Positions 8,535 to 19,005 of a stretch of 43,332 bases of DNA are shown one piece after another (positions within the stretch are counted from its first letter, which is position 1; each line of letters begins with the position of its first letter). The position numbers and the translations under genes were made by a program. Below the pieces are notes generated by a model. The model saw only the letters and a list, made by a program, of their open reading frames with translations, did not search any database and had not been told where the DNA came from. This DNA is from Suillus spraguei (lineage: Eukaryota > Basidiomycota > Agaricomycetes > Boletales > Suillaceae). Location of the stretch: positions 1-43,332 of the forward strand of contig JABCPU010000521.1 in assembly GCA_016800925.1 (NCBI GenBank), written 5' to 3'.

Positions 8535-11500
8535 ATGTCAGTCACTCCCAAGTGCACTCTGTATACTAAATGTGTTGGCAAATCGAACGAGTTTCGAGTT
8601 CCTGTCACCCTTTTTAGTGCAAAAGTGCGAAAACCATTGCATCTACCGCCATCATTGACTCTGGCGCCGGAGGATCGTTCATCGACTCCTCCTTCGTGTG
8701 GAACCACAAGATCCACACACGTCGACTCCAACACCCCTTCCACATCACCACTATTGATGGAAGTCACTCGAAGGCCAGGAAGGTCTCCTGCTACTGCACT
8801 CTGTTTATCCACCTTGATAAACGAGTTATGTATGGAAAGTTCAACGTCACCCAACTTTCCAAATGCAATGGCATCCTACTCGGAAAGCCCTGGCTTTCCG
8901 CAATGAACCCCGACATCAACTGGGCGTGCGACACCATTGCCTTATGCGCGACTGTGTGTTCCCGAACCGTTGAGCGCATACTCAACTGAAAGCACGCGTC
9001 TCATGGCGCGCCTGCCTACATATTCCAAGGCGAGACCTCTATTGAGGAAGAAGAAGATGGCGAGATATGCGCCCCCCTTAGGATGTTGGACTCGACCCTC
9101 GACCACGTCCTCGAACAGATAAGCGCCAAGAAGTGCAAGAAGAAGAAGAAGAAGAAGAAGAAGAAGAAGAGGAACGGACCCCTGGGTTTAAAACCCATCA
9201 AAGACAACAAAGATGACCTCCCGACTTCAACAAGTACGAGGATGTCCGGGTAGGCAACACCCAGATGTGCCAGAAGGTGGATGACATCACCACCTACCCC
9301 TGACTGATGATGAAGTGCTCATCGAGTACTCCTCTGACGCGACCTCTGTGCGCATCATTGAAAACCTTGACCTCGACACTCCACTCACCCGAGACAGGAC
9401 CTCGAAGAACAAAATGAATCGCATGAGCAAACCTCTGCAAAACATTTGGATCCTGGAAGCCTCCAAGGATCTCATCAAGACGAGCAACAAAGCTCAGGAA
9501 TTCGCTGTTGAAGTGAACCAAGAGAAGATGAAGAAGACATTCAAGGAACTTGTCCCCTCGTACCTCCACAACTTCGCCGACATCCTTGCGAAAGACAGGC
9601 TTAACCAGCTCCCCCCATCTCGACCTGGAGTTGACCACCAGATTGAAACGAAGCCCGGTTTCATTCCAAAGAGCTCCAGGGCATACCCCCTCTCCCCGAA
9701 GGAAACCAAGGCTGTCAAAGCCTTTCTTGACGAACACCTGAAGAAAGACTTCATCCAACCATCGAAGTCCCCTCAGGCCTCTGGTTTCTTCTTCATCGGA
9801 AAGAAGGACGGGTCACTCCGACCCTGTCAAGACTACTGGTACATCAACAAATGGACCATGAAGAACACCTATCCACTTCCCCTGATTCCGCCTCTCATCG
9901 CCAAACTTCGAGGCGCGAAATACTTCATGAAGATGGACGTCTGGTCAGGATACAATAACATCCTGATCCACCCTGATGACTGCTGGAAAGCGGCGTTCTC
10001 GACCTCCTTTGGACTATTTGAGCTGAAGGTCATGTTCTTCGGATTGTGCAACTCGCCCGCCACTTTCCAAGCCTACATGAACCAGACCTTCACAGAAGAA
10101 ATCAACAAAGGATGGATGATCGTCTACATGGACGATATCCTGATCTTCTCCGACACCCAGGAGGAGCAGAAAGAACGGACTCGAAGAGTCCTTGACAAAA
10201 TCAGAAGAGAATCCCTCTTCCTGAAACCCAAAAAGTGCACTTTCAACGCACAAGAAGTCGAATACCTCGGCATGATCATCCGCCCTGGACAAGTTGTGAT
10301 GGACCCCTCGAAGCTGAAGGGAATCAGCAAGTGGAAATCCCCCACTTCTGTGAAAGAAGTCCGATCATTCCTCGGCTTCTGCAACTTCTACTGACACTTC
10401 ATTTCCCACTATTCTGACATCGTGCGCCCACTCATCGACTTGACAAAGAAAGACACTGTCTTCACCTGGACCGATGCCCATGAAGACGCCTTCGAAGCGC
10501 TCAAAAAGTGTTTCCTCTCTGAACCGGTTCTGCGGAACCCCGACCCCGTCAAGCAATTCGTGCTTGCAACCGATGCCTCTCTGGCAGCGACTGGCGTAGT
10601 CCTGCTCCAGACAGACGACAATGGGGCATACCACCCCTGTGGATACCTCTCTCAGAGCCTGAACCCAGCCGAGAGAAACTACCAGATCTATGATTGCGAA
10701 CTCCTCGTGGTCATCTGTGCGCTCCAAGCCTGGAGGCACTTCCTGGAAGGAAACCTGCATCCCATGGTTGTATTCACCGACCACAAGAACCTGCTCTACT
10801 TCCGAGCAGCTCAGAAACTGACGTGCCGACAAGTGTGCTGGCAATTGATGCTATGCGACTTCGACCTGGAGTTCCATCATGTCCCCAGCTCTAAACTCGC
10901 TGTGCCCGATGCACTTTCATGCCGTCCTGACCACCTCAGTGCCGACTCCAACAATGAAGACATGGTCCTCCTCCCCGACTCCCTCTTTGTCAAGATCATT
11001 GACACTGAACTTGCCGAAGACTTCAAATGCCTGAACGACTCCCCTGATGATGCCACCATCAAGTGCATGCTTGACGCACTCAATGGCATCTGCGTGCCCC
11101 CCATGAAATCCGCCCTCTCTGATTGGGTATTCACCAATGGCGTCCTTTTCTACAAGGACCGCGCCTATGTCCCCAAGGACCTTCGCCATTGCATACTCTC
11201 CCTGCATCATGACCACCCCTCCACGGGTCACCCTGGGTGCACAACCACCAAATGGAGTATAAAGAAAGCATATTGGTGGCCTGGGATGGGCGCCTTTATC
11301 CAACACTATGTCGACAGCTGTGCTCTTTGCCAGCAGATGAAGGTGGACATGCATCCTGTGACTCCACCTCTCACCCCAATTCCCTCGACCTCTCTCTGCC
11401 CGTTCTCTCAGGTCTCCATTGACCTCATCACCGACCTTCCTGCCTCTGACGGCTATGATTCTGTCATGGTTGTGGTAGACCATGGTCTTACGAAGGGGGT

Positions 11501-12458
11501 AATTCTTACTCCTTGCAAGACAATGATTACTGCAGAGGGTGTAGCCCACCTTTTCTTCAAGAAAGTCTTCTTGAGGTTTGGGCTATACGACAAGATCATC
11601 TCGGACCAAGGCCCTCAATTTGCCTTGAAGCTAGCTCGCAAGCTAGGACGACTTCTGGATTACCAAGTCGCGCTCTCCACGGCCTACCATTTCCAGACCG
11701 ATGGCCAAATGGAGTGAATGAATCAGGAACTCGAGATGTATCTGCGCATCTACTGCAGAACGACGCCCACAGACTGGGCCAAACACCTTCCGATGGCGGA
11801 GTTCATCCACAACTCTCGAAAACACTCCGCCAGAAACGTGTCGCCCTTCTATCTCATGATGGGCTATGAACTGTGTGGCATACCCTATGCCTTCCCTGAC
11901 TCTACCCTTCCTGCCGCTGAAGATCGCGTGCAGATGCTCTAGAAGATCTGTGAAGAAGCCCTTGCCTGCCACACCCTTGTGCAGCAATGGATGTCGGACC
12001 GAACCCATGGGAAGAAGTACACCCCATGGAAGATCCATGATAAGGTTTGGCTAAGCACAGCCAACCTAATCACAAAGCTTCCCTCAAAGAAGCTCGCCCC
12101 AAAATGCTATGGTCCATTCGAAATTCTCGAAGTCCTCTCCCCCATCATGTTCAAGCTCAAGCTCCCTCCCTCCTGGAGAGTTCACTCCACATTCCACGCC
12201 TCTGAGCTATCGTCCTATCAGGAGACAGAGATACATGGACCGAACTACACCAAACCCCCACCTGACATCATCAATGGGGAAGAACACTACGAAATCGAGG
12301 CGATCCTCCAACACACTGGAGTCAGCAAGCACCGCCGCTACCTAGTCACCTGGGTAGGATACCCTGATTCAGAACGCACCTGGATCCTGGAGAAAGATTT
12401 AGGATCCGCAGCGGAGATCCTGGAGGACTATAAGAGATGCTTGAAGCTGGCCAAATGA
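8535..12458 (+). pseudogene. pol: Pol of Gypsy-A: protease, RT, RNase H, integrase, chromodomain; several stops
   Basis: Replicase and integrase polyprotein. The protease active site IIDSGAGGSFID is near 8651, in a different frame from the MSVTPKC start at 8535, so one frameshift lies between. Reverse transcriptase runs from about 9315, with KKDGSLRPCQDYWYIN, the SFGLFELKVMFFGLCNSPATF region and the catalytic YMDDI near 10127. RNase H has LATDAS, YDCELL and FTDHKNL. Integrase has a zinc-binding HHCC region (HPSTGHPG, CALCQQMK), then SIDLITDLP, IISDQGPQF and, after a stop, NQELE (DDE). A C-terminal chromodomain (RYLVTWVGYPDSERTWILE) precedes the stop at 12456-12458. The RT-to-chromodomain frame is interrupted by TGA 10392, TGA 11715 and TAG 11940, all of the CGA/CAG to stop type. 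Chromodomains target integration to marked chromatin in chromoviruses. Confidence 0.93.
9136..9171 (+). repeat. (AAG)n microsatellite inside pol
   Basis: About twelve AAG triplets between the protease and RT regions, giving a poly-lysine run if read in the lysine frame. This is a simple-repeat expansion in the linker region of pol. Confidence 0.9.
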
Positions 12459-12501
12459 CTCATTGCCCCTTGACCACTTCCCACCACACACCACAGCCAG
12501 C

Positions 12502-13728
12502 ATGTCTCAATCGTCTTTGTCCTCCTCCAACTCCTCCCTCTCCAGCGCCTCCAGTCTCGCATATTCCTCACCGTTCGCCCTCCTGGAAACCCTGGAACAG
12601 ATTCAATCTATGTGGAAAGCCATCATCCTTGACCCACAATACGCTATGCGCCTTGACTCCTACATCTCGTGCACCAATGACGTCGTACTCAAGGAACTGA
12701 TCCTTATCCTGAGGACCGCCAAACTCCTCATTACCCCTGGCGCCGTTGCCAACAACGCCCTTGCTATGCGCTACATACAAGGCACCATCGAAAAGGTGAC
12801 CATTCGCCTTATCAGCACCAAGAACTTCTCAGATGTCATCCTGAAACTTGATGCTGAGCGTGCATTTAACACACCACCCGATGACCTCAGTGTCATCAAC
12901 CACCCTCACACCTTAGGCAGTGACACCATCACCACTGAACCCATCATCATCCATCGCCAACCTGTGGCGTTCATTCCATCCCTGCCCCCTTCCCTCGCTT
13001 CTACCGAGTCGCTAAACAACTATGAAAACTACCCTATCGACCCGCACTACAAACCCCCTGCTTCCGCCTTGTTCAACAAGGTTTTATCTGCAACCATCAT
13101 AGGTGCAACTGACCAAGTGGTCATTGATGCCATCTTCCCTTTGGATCTCGAAACCAAGATGCTCGAAACCTTCACCCATCACAATGATATCCCCAACCTC
13201 GTCCTTGACAATCCCACTCGCACATCCCCCGAACCACTTCCCATACCTGAACCCCAGGTAGAACCTACCACGCCAAACAACTCTCGCATGTCACCGAAAC
13301 TCATCCATCACAAACTCACCCGCTCCTTGAAGCGTTCTCGCATTCAAAAGCGCAACGCTGCAAACACCATACTATCCATTGGACTCGCACCTGTCAAAGT
13401 CGCACACCCTCATCACTCCCCCTATTCCAATCGCACAGACGTGCAACACTCAGTTGATGTCGTGCAAATGGAAGTGACTGAGACGACTCAAACCCACCAC
13501 ACCAATGTCGTCTGTCATGTATGTTCAATCTATGGACACAAGCAGCGCCACTGCACCCAATACTTCTGTCGCATCTGCAGAAAGTTTGCGCCAGGACATC
13601 TCATGGACTTCTGCCACATGCTCAACAGGCGCCCCTTACTGCGCAAGAAACCTGGAGATCACAGGTATTACCCGGAGTTGCGAAAGTTAGAAGCGGCTTA
13701 CAATCAAGCTGCTGCTGCCGAAGAATAA
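12502..13728 (+). CDS. Gypsy-A ORF3: accessory protein with tandem zinc knuckles
   Basis: 408 codons starting MSQSSLSSSN, 43 nt after the pol stop. I do not recognise the family. The N-terminal half (about residues 20-130) looks helical (LLETLEQIQSMWKAIILDP, ELILILRTAKLL). The middle is proline-rich with a basic stretch (TRSLKRSRIQKRN). The C-terminus has two zinc knuckles at 13513-13614: CHVCSIYGHKQRHC (CX2CX4HX4C), four residues, then CRICRKFAPGHLMDFC (CX2CX6HX4C). This is the longest intact frame of the element. The same frame continues past the TAA (a CAA to TAA type change) to a TGA at 13822-13824 with an acidic tail, so the original product was probably about 32 residues longer. The layout resembles a second Gag-like or nucleic-acid-chaperone protein in the env position, which is inference. 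A family-B element carries the same knuckle pair at the same place. Confidence 0.8.
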   Translation: MSQSSLSSSNSSLSSASSLAYSSPFALLETLEQIQSMWKAIILDPQYAMRLDSYISCTNDVVLKELILILRTAKLLITPGAVANNALAMRYIQGTIEKVTIRLISTKNFSDVILKLDAERAFNTPPDDLSVINHPHTLGSDTITTEPIIIHRQPVAFIPSLPPSLASTESLNNYENYPIDPHYKPPASALFNKVLSATIIGATDQVVIDAIFPLDLETKMLETFTHHNDIPNLVLDNPTRTSPEPLPIPEPQVEPTTPNNSRMSPKLIHHKLTRSLKRSRIQKRNAANTILSIGLAPVKVAHPHHSPYSNRTDVQHSVDVVQMEVTETTQTHHTNVVCHVCSIYGHKQRHCTQYFCRICRKFAPGHLMDFCHMLNRRPLLRKKPGDHRYYPELRKLEAAYNQAAAAEE

Positions 13729-13843
13729 CAGCGCGTGCTCAATGCAGCTGAGGCTGAAGAATGGCTCGCAGATGTCTCGCTCGACTCTACATGGTTCGAC
13801 GGCAGTAACCACGGAGATGATTGATTCAGCGAATCAAATGCAT

Positions 13844-13856
13844 AAAAATGGGGTAA
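13844..13856 (+). other. Polypurine tract of Gypsy-A
   Basis: AAAAATGGGGTAA directly precedes the TGTTAC of the 3' LTR, the position expected for the plus-strand primer. The elements of families B and E have the very similar AAAAAGGGGGTAATGT and GAGGGGGTAATGT at their own junctions. Confidence 0.7.
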
Positions 13857-14744
13857 TGTTACAAGAACACCTTCTTGTGCCCCTACTATCATTTTTCCTC
13901 CTATACATCACCATCTACTCTCATCCCGATGAGGCCTCCATCCTTGTCCTCCACTACCTTGTCTGGCTTGCCATCATCACTCCGTACCTCACCTACACTC
14001 GTCTCCTCCATCACCACTGAACACGCCCTCTTTGCACGCCTTCTACCTCCTCCGCGCCTACACCCGCCTCTCTCGCTTCGCGTGCTTCAAGCGCCTCCTC
14101 TGCGCTCATCGCATTACCCTGCACTTCAACACATGCACTCGCTCGGTTCACGGGAACCCCCTATCTACCTTCAAGGACGTCTTGGTATTGTGTTATGCTT
14201 TATCCTTTTACCATTTACCTTTCTTGACTCGTGCATTGCCTCATTGGCTTGTACCCTTTATACCTTCGGCTCCGCACTTATGACTCTTTCGTGCACATGC
14301 ACATTCTCATTGGTTGATACGCCTCTGACTCGTTCACAAGCATGTGTCCTCTTATTGGCTATCTGACTTCATACTTAATCCAGCGATACTTACGTATTTG
14401 CGCTCCGCTTCAATCTTACGTATAAATACACGCAGATAGCCTTTGTACTTCTTTAACTTGAATCTACTTGATCTTCGACCCTGAACTTCCTTTCGATAAG
14501 CTTTTCATAAGCTTATTGTCTATATTTGAACTTCGTAGAAGCTCATCGCTTCTACGTCTTTGATTGTCGTCAAGAACCTCGTCCCTGTGACGTAGGTCGT
14601 GAGACAGCACGTAGCGCCCACCTCCGACCAATGCAACTAGCGCACTCCGTGCTAGGGGACCGATATGCACGGGCCACTGCTCTTGATAGAGTGCCTGTCA
14701 CAGACACCACTCAAGTTCATTAGTGCCTAGCTAGGTTGCTAACA
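13857..14744 (+). repeat. 3' LTR of Gypsy-A
   Basis: 888 bp, TGTTACAAGAACACC to GGTTGCTAACA. Aligned by eye to the 5' LTR over the first ~300 bp, it shows about 29 substitutions, all transitions (C/T or A/G), many at CpG, TpG or CpA positions. Confidence 0.93.
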
Positions 14745-14812
14745 GTCACGCACATCCGGAGGAAGTCCAAATATAGGGACATGAAGTCTGGCAGACTTCT
14801 GGACATAGAGGT

Positions 14813-15707
14813 TGTTACAAGAACACCTTCTTGCACCCCTCCTATCATTTTTCCTCTTATGTGTTGCCATCTACACTCGTCCCGACAAGGCCTTCATCCT
14901 CATCCTCTGCTATCTCATCTGGCTTGCCCTCATCACTCCTTACCTTGCCTACGCCCATCTCCTCCATTGTCGCTGAATGTGCACTCATTGCACATCTTTC
15001 GCCTACTTCATGCACTTCGTGCTTATACGCACCTTTTGTGCTTCTCACACTTCAAGTGCCTCTTCTGCTCTCGCCGCCTCTCCCTGTTCTTCAACATGCA
15101 CCATCCCTTGGTTCACAAAGGCAGCCTGCTGGCTCTCAAACAACGACTGGTGTCATCTTATGCTTTATCACTTTTCCCTTTACCTTTCTTGACTCATGCA
15201 TTGCCTCATTGGCTCATACCCTTTATACCTTCGGCTCCGCACCTATGACTCCCTTTCACACATGCATGCTTTCATTGGTTCATACACCTCTGACTCATTC
15301 ACGAGCATGTGTCTCTCTATTGGCTATCTGACCTCATACTTAATTCAGTGATACTTACATATTTGCGTTCTGCTTCAATCTTATGTATAAATACGCACAG
15401 ATAGCCTTTGTACTTCTTTAACTTGAATCTACTTGATCTTCGACCCTGAACTTCCTTTCAATAAGCTTTGATAAGCTTATTGTCTATACTTCGACTTCTT
15501 AGAAGCTCATCGCTTCTACATCTATTTGATCATCATAGGACCCATCACTGAGACATGGTTGTGAGACAGCGCATCGCACCCACCTCCAACCTGATGCAAC
15601 TAGCGCACTCTGCACTAGGCGACCAATACGCATGGGCCGCCGCTCTTCACAGAGTGCCTGTCGCAGACACCACTCAAGTTCCTTAGTGCCTGGCTAGGTT
15701 GCTAACA
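14813..15707 (+). repeat. Solo LTR, family A, copy 4
   Basis: 895 bp, TGTTACAAGAACACC to GGTTGCTAACA, inserted in LTR-C copy 1 only 68 bp after the Gypsy-A element. Flanks are GAGGT (14808-14812) and GAGAT (15708-15712), differing by one G/A transition. It is clearly diverged from both LTRs of the full element, so it comes from an independent insertion. Confidence 0.82.
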
Positions 15708-15714
15708 GAGATAG

Positions 15715-16188
15715 TGTTACGAACTGGGGTGGCGTCACCAGCGACAGTGAAAAGACACAGTCGGTCTGCTGGGAGTTCTTACAATGTCCAAAAGAGAACA
15801 AGGTGAAAGTACGAGGAACGCGTTCCAAGTACGATCAAAGGTTCAGCCTCGAAGACAAGTCTAAGAGGTATCTGCGAGAATAGAGACTAAGGCTAAGGAG
15901 TGCTTAGACTTAGAGACGATTCAAGACGACTTAGGTTGGAGGCCTAAGCGAAGGAGATTCCAGGTAAAACCCAGTAAGATTAAAGTGAGGAATCTACTAC
16001 AAGTACATCGTGCTTAAATAGGCCAATATGTGCGCACGGACCAAGAGAGACGTGAGAATGTAAGTGCGTATCCAAAGAAGGAAGGCAACTATAGTACAGA
16101 TGCGTTGAGCATATGAGTCAGAGTCATGTTACGTAATATACAAGGTAAATGAAGTAGAAAATGAATAGGGGCACGTACGATTGTAACA
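15715..16188 (-). repeat. Solo LTR, family B, copy 6
   Basis: 474 bp, plus strand TGTTACGAACTGGGGTGG to GATTGTAACA. The target duplication is perfect: GATAG at 15710-15714 and 16189-16193. It lies 7 bp after the solo LTR-A, within LTR-C copy 1. Confidence 0.92.
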
Positions 16189-16849
16189 GATAGGAAAGAC
16201 TAAAGGCTACTATGGACAAAGTTTGGAGTAGAAACAGAAAGTATAGAGACTACCCAAAGGTAGAGCCAGAGGTATGACCAAGGACGGAGATCCAAGGTCC
16301 AGAGATAGACAAGAGGCTAGGCTCAAGTCCGGAAGAGGTTCAGAGGCGGTCTAAGTCCAGAGGAATGAGTAGAAACTAAGTTGATATTTGAACTGAAGTA
16401 CTACAGAGATTTACAGGTGGTTTATATACTATAGGTAGTTACGGAAAGATCAGTCAGCGCAGTACAAGGCTATGTACAAACCATATTCAAAATCTAACAG
16501 AACATAAGTAAATGAAACTCAGAGATGAAGTGAGGTAATGGAACAGTAAGCAGACGGAGTACAGAGATAGCTGGAGAGCCAGACTTGTGAATATACAAAC
16601 AGAGATAATTCTAATGGAGATAGATTAGGAGATAGAGAGGATCATAGGTCCGGAGATCCAGATATTGGAGAAGGGAAGTGCAAAAGATCTGGGTCAGGAT
16701 ATCTGGACTTCTGAGAAGTCAGATAGGAGATTGTGTCCAGATATGAGTATATGACACACGCAAGCACTCACAACAGCAGTTGAAGATCTCTTTGCTGAAG
16801 AATCAGATTTGTTCCTCGACGACTTCATACCTGGCTTGCAGTTGAGCAT

Positions 16850-17500
16850 TGTTAAGACTGTACTCAAAGGATGAAAGATCCAAAGGGCTTTGGCCTCAGT
16901 TTGTGCACTGTGCCCCTTTCCCGAGTAATGCCCCTTATTTCAGAGGGTAGGTATACGTCTGAAGATCCGGAAGGAGTAGCATGACGGATCTGGACATAGA
17001 GGTAGACTATCCGAAGATAGAGTCGGAGATATAGACTAAAGGAATCAATCCCAAGTCTCAGAAGATGACTAGAGCAGAAAGTAACTCAAGTCCAGAGGAA
17101 AGGATGAGCAGAATCTAAGATGATATTTGAACTAAGGTTCTACAGAGATCTACAAGTGGTTTATATACTGTAAGTATCTAGTACGGATAATCAACGAGTC
17201 TGGGACCGAGGGCTATGTACAATGTATAACAGAAGTCTATTAGTTAATGCACAGCAGATCAGTAAGCACAAGTCGGAAATGAAACACAGGTAATGGATCA
17301 GTGACACAGGACAGAAATATACACAGCCAGAATACCAGAAACAGGAGGAATGATGAAAGGAGATAGATGCAGATATCCACAAGGGAGTTAGAGTGCGAGA
17401 AGTGGGCACTTTTGGATGGGTGATCCGGACAGGATCTGTGGACCGGACGGAAGTAGGATCGATCGGATCTGAGATCAGAAGTATGGTATGGTATATGACA
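16850..17500 (+). repeat. Solo LTR, family C, copy 2
   Basis: 651 bp, TGTTAAGACTGTACTC to GGTATATGACA, with a perfect target duplication AGCAT (16845-16849 and 17501-17505). It is uninterrupted and serves as the reference for family C: GGCTTTGGCCTCAG, GTGCCCCTTTCCCGAG, a TTTATATACTG TATA-like box near 17160, and the TATATGACA end. Confidence 0.92.
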
Positions 17501-17505
17501 AGCAT

Positions 17506-17506
<1 letters not shown>

Positions 17507-17557
<51 letters not shown>
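17507..17557. repeat. (CAT)n microsatellite
   Basis: About 17 CAT units, starting two bases after the right target duplication of LTR-C copy 2. Confidence 0.95.
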
Positions 17558-18249
17558 CCCCATCATCCTGATCTCACAATCTCAAAGAAGTTGACTTTTA
17601 TGGTGGACAATAGGTTACAGTTCAATTTGCTGATTTGCTGCGACATATTTTGGAGTCCAATCAATGTTTGTTCTAGTCTTGAACTATTTGTTGGTAGACC
17701 TTAAGTTGAATATAATTTTGTGTCACAAAAAGTCACAAGTGCAGTTACTTACTATCAGTAATGGTTGGACTCAATCCTCGACCCTGGAGCTCTGTGTCTT
17801 GAGCTGCATAGTGATGAATTCTGGCACAGCTTCAAAGACGCAGGCCATACAGTATACAATCTCACTGTCAGTTCAGTTACATTGGCAAAGGGAAGCAGTG
17901 TGAGCACATTATTAACCAATACACTTGTCCCACAGACAAAAAATTGTGAAGGTCAGAGCCTGCAGGCCTTGCAATTTGACCAAGAACCTATCAATGTATG
18001 AACCCCTTGAAGCTGCTCAGGAATACATGAAAACCAACAGAGGCTGAGTTTGAAGTTTGCGAGTCAGTTCATAGATTTTCAAGCACCAAGGAAGCTTCAC
18101 CAGTTATACAATCTACTGCAATCAAGGTAGTGAGAGGACTCAGAGGAGGGGGTTTATGCAGAGCACAATATAATTAATGTTTTGAATGTGTCCGAAGGCA
18201 TGACCCGCCATGGAGTAAATATCAATGTTGCATCAACAATTTGCACAGG
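17558..18249. other. No recognisable gene
   Basis: Short frames only. A plus-strand frame around 17765-18001 is open for 78 codons but has no motif I recognise and no clear codon pattern. Confidence 0.3.
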
Positions 18250-18330
18250 GGCTAAGACCAGTCAAGATGGACCTCTAAGGAAACCATCCATGAGTGGATG
18301 TCAAGGTGTGTTCTGATGAAAAAAAATGCT

Positions 18331-18409
18331 GTCATTAGCAGGTTTTGAACCTACACAGGAAAGAGAAACAAATTTTGATTCTGTTGTGGTAACCATCAGG
18401 CTAAGACTA
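18331..18409 (-). tRNA. tRNA-like unit 1 (Leu-CAA-like, degenerate)
   Basis: Anticodon arm ACAGA-ATCAAAA-TTTGT gives anticodon CAA in a 7-nt loop. The variable region is long (class II type), the B-box reads GGTTCAAAACC, and a terminator T8 lies at 18319-18326. The acceptor stem has two or more mismatches. Confidence 0.5.
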
Positions 18410-18477
18410 GTTACAATGAACTGCCAAAGAAACCATCACAGGTGAATATCAAGGTGTATTCCAATAGAAAAACCCTT

Positions 18478-18561
18478 GGTGTTGGCAGGTTTCGAACCTG
18501 CACAGTCCAAGAGAAACAGATTTTAACAAAAAAAATGTAGCAACCACCAGGCTAACACCAG
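18478..18561 (-). tRNA. tRNA-like unit 2 (best acceptor stem, broken anticodon arm)
   Basis: The 5' GGTGTTA pairs with the 3' CAACACC except for the last pair. A-box TAGCCTGGTGG and B-box GGTTCGAAACC are both perfect. The anticodon arm is disrupted by a T8 run that could also end transcription early. Confidence 0.5.
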
Positions 18562-18626
18562 CTATGGTGAACTTTCAAAGAAACCATCCACAAGTGAACA
18601 TCAAAGTGTGTTCTGATAGAAAAAAC

Positions 18627-18706
18627 CTCAGTGGCAGGTTTTGAACCCGCACAGATCAAGATACACAGATTTTCATTCTGTTGTGGCAACCGTCTAGCTG
18701 AGACCA
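18627..18706 (-). tRNA. tRNA-like unit 3 (degenerate, GAA loop)
   Basis: Anticodon stem ACAGA/TCTGT is intact, with loop ATGAAAA, so the anticodon position reads GAA instead of CAA. The D region is altered (AGCTAGACGG). A T6 terminator follows. Confidence 0.45.
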
Positions 18707-18776
18707 GTTACATTGAACTGCTAAAGAAGCCATCCATGAGTGAATGTCAAGGTGTGTTTCAATAGAAAAAATCCTT

Positions 18777-18853
18777 GTCATCGGCAGGTTTCAAACCTGC
18801 AGTCAACAGAAACAGATTTTGATTCAGTTGTGGCAACCACCTGACTAAGAGCA
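18777..18853 (-). tRNA. tRNA-like unit 4 (Leu-CAA-like, degenerate)
   Basis: Loop ATCAAAA with anticodon CAA, and one mismatch in the anticodon stem (ACTGA/TCTGT). The B-box reads GGTTTGAAACC, and a T6 run follows the body. Confidence 0.5.
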
Positions 18854-18920
18854 GTTGATGTGAACTTCTGAAGAAACTGTCTATGAATGAATGTCAAAGT
18901 GCGTTCTGATAGAAAAAAAC

Positions 18921-19005
18921 TGTAGTTCAGCAGGTTTCGAACCTGCGTATTCCAAGAGAAACAGATTTTGATTATGTAGTGGCAACCATACTAGCCAGGC
19001 TAAAG
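18921..19005 (-). tRNA. tRNA-like unit 5 (most upstream unit)
   Basis: B-box GGTTCGAAACC is perfect and the loop ATCAAAA carries CAA. The D loop has a short insertion (TAGCCTGGCTAGTATGG). A T7 terminator follows. Confidence 0.5.

Larger units (their letters stand above)
6451..14744 (+). mobile_element. Full-length Ty3/Gypsy LTR retrotransposon, family A (8294 bp)
   Basis: Two LTRs in direct orientation flank gag, pol and a third ORF, with a perfect target duplication GTCAC (6446-6450 and 14745-14749). The order is 5' LTR, gag, protease, reverse transcriptase, RNase H, integrase, chromodomain, ORF3, a purine-rich tract, 3' LTR. The pol order (integrase after RNase H) and the chromodomain place it in the chromoviral branch of Ty3/Gypsy. 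Gag and pol both carry frameshifts and stops, so the copy is not autonomous. The LTRs differ at many sites, by transitions only in the part compared. It is inserted in LTR-C copy 1. Confidence 0.95.
6346..16756 (+). repeat. Solo LTR, family C, copy 1, hosting three nested retroelement insertions
   Basis: Starts TGTTAAGATCGTACTCAAG and ends TATATGACA. Pieces lie at 6346-6450, 14750-14812, 15708-15714 and 16194-16756, together about 0.73 kb. They match LTR-C copy 2 in order: GGCTTGGCCTCAGC, CTGTGCCCCTTT, GGACATAGAGGT, then TTTATATACT and TATATGACA. The outer flanks CATGC (6341-6345) and CACGC (16757-16761) are a 5-bp duplication with one T/C transition. It contains the full Gypsy-A element, a solo LTR-A and a solo LTR-B. 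Confidence 0.8.

Noticed and set aside
10917..11549. 210-codon minus-strand frame opposite Gypsy-A pol
   Set aside because: The plus strand encodes recognisable RNase H and integrase motifs; the antisense frame has no family resemblance.
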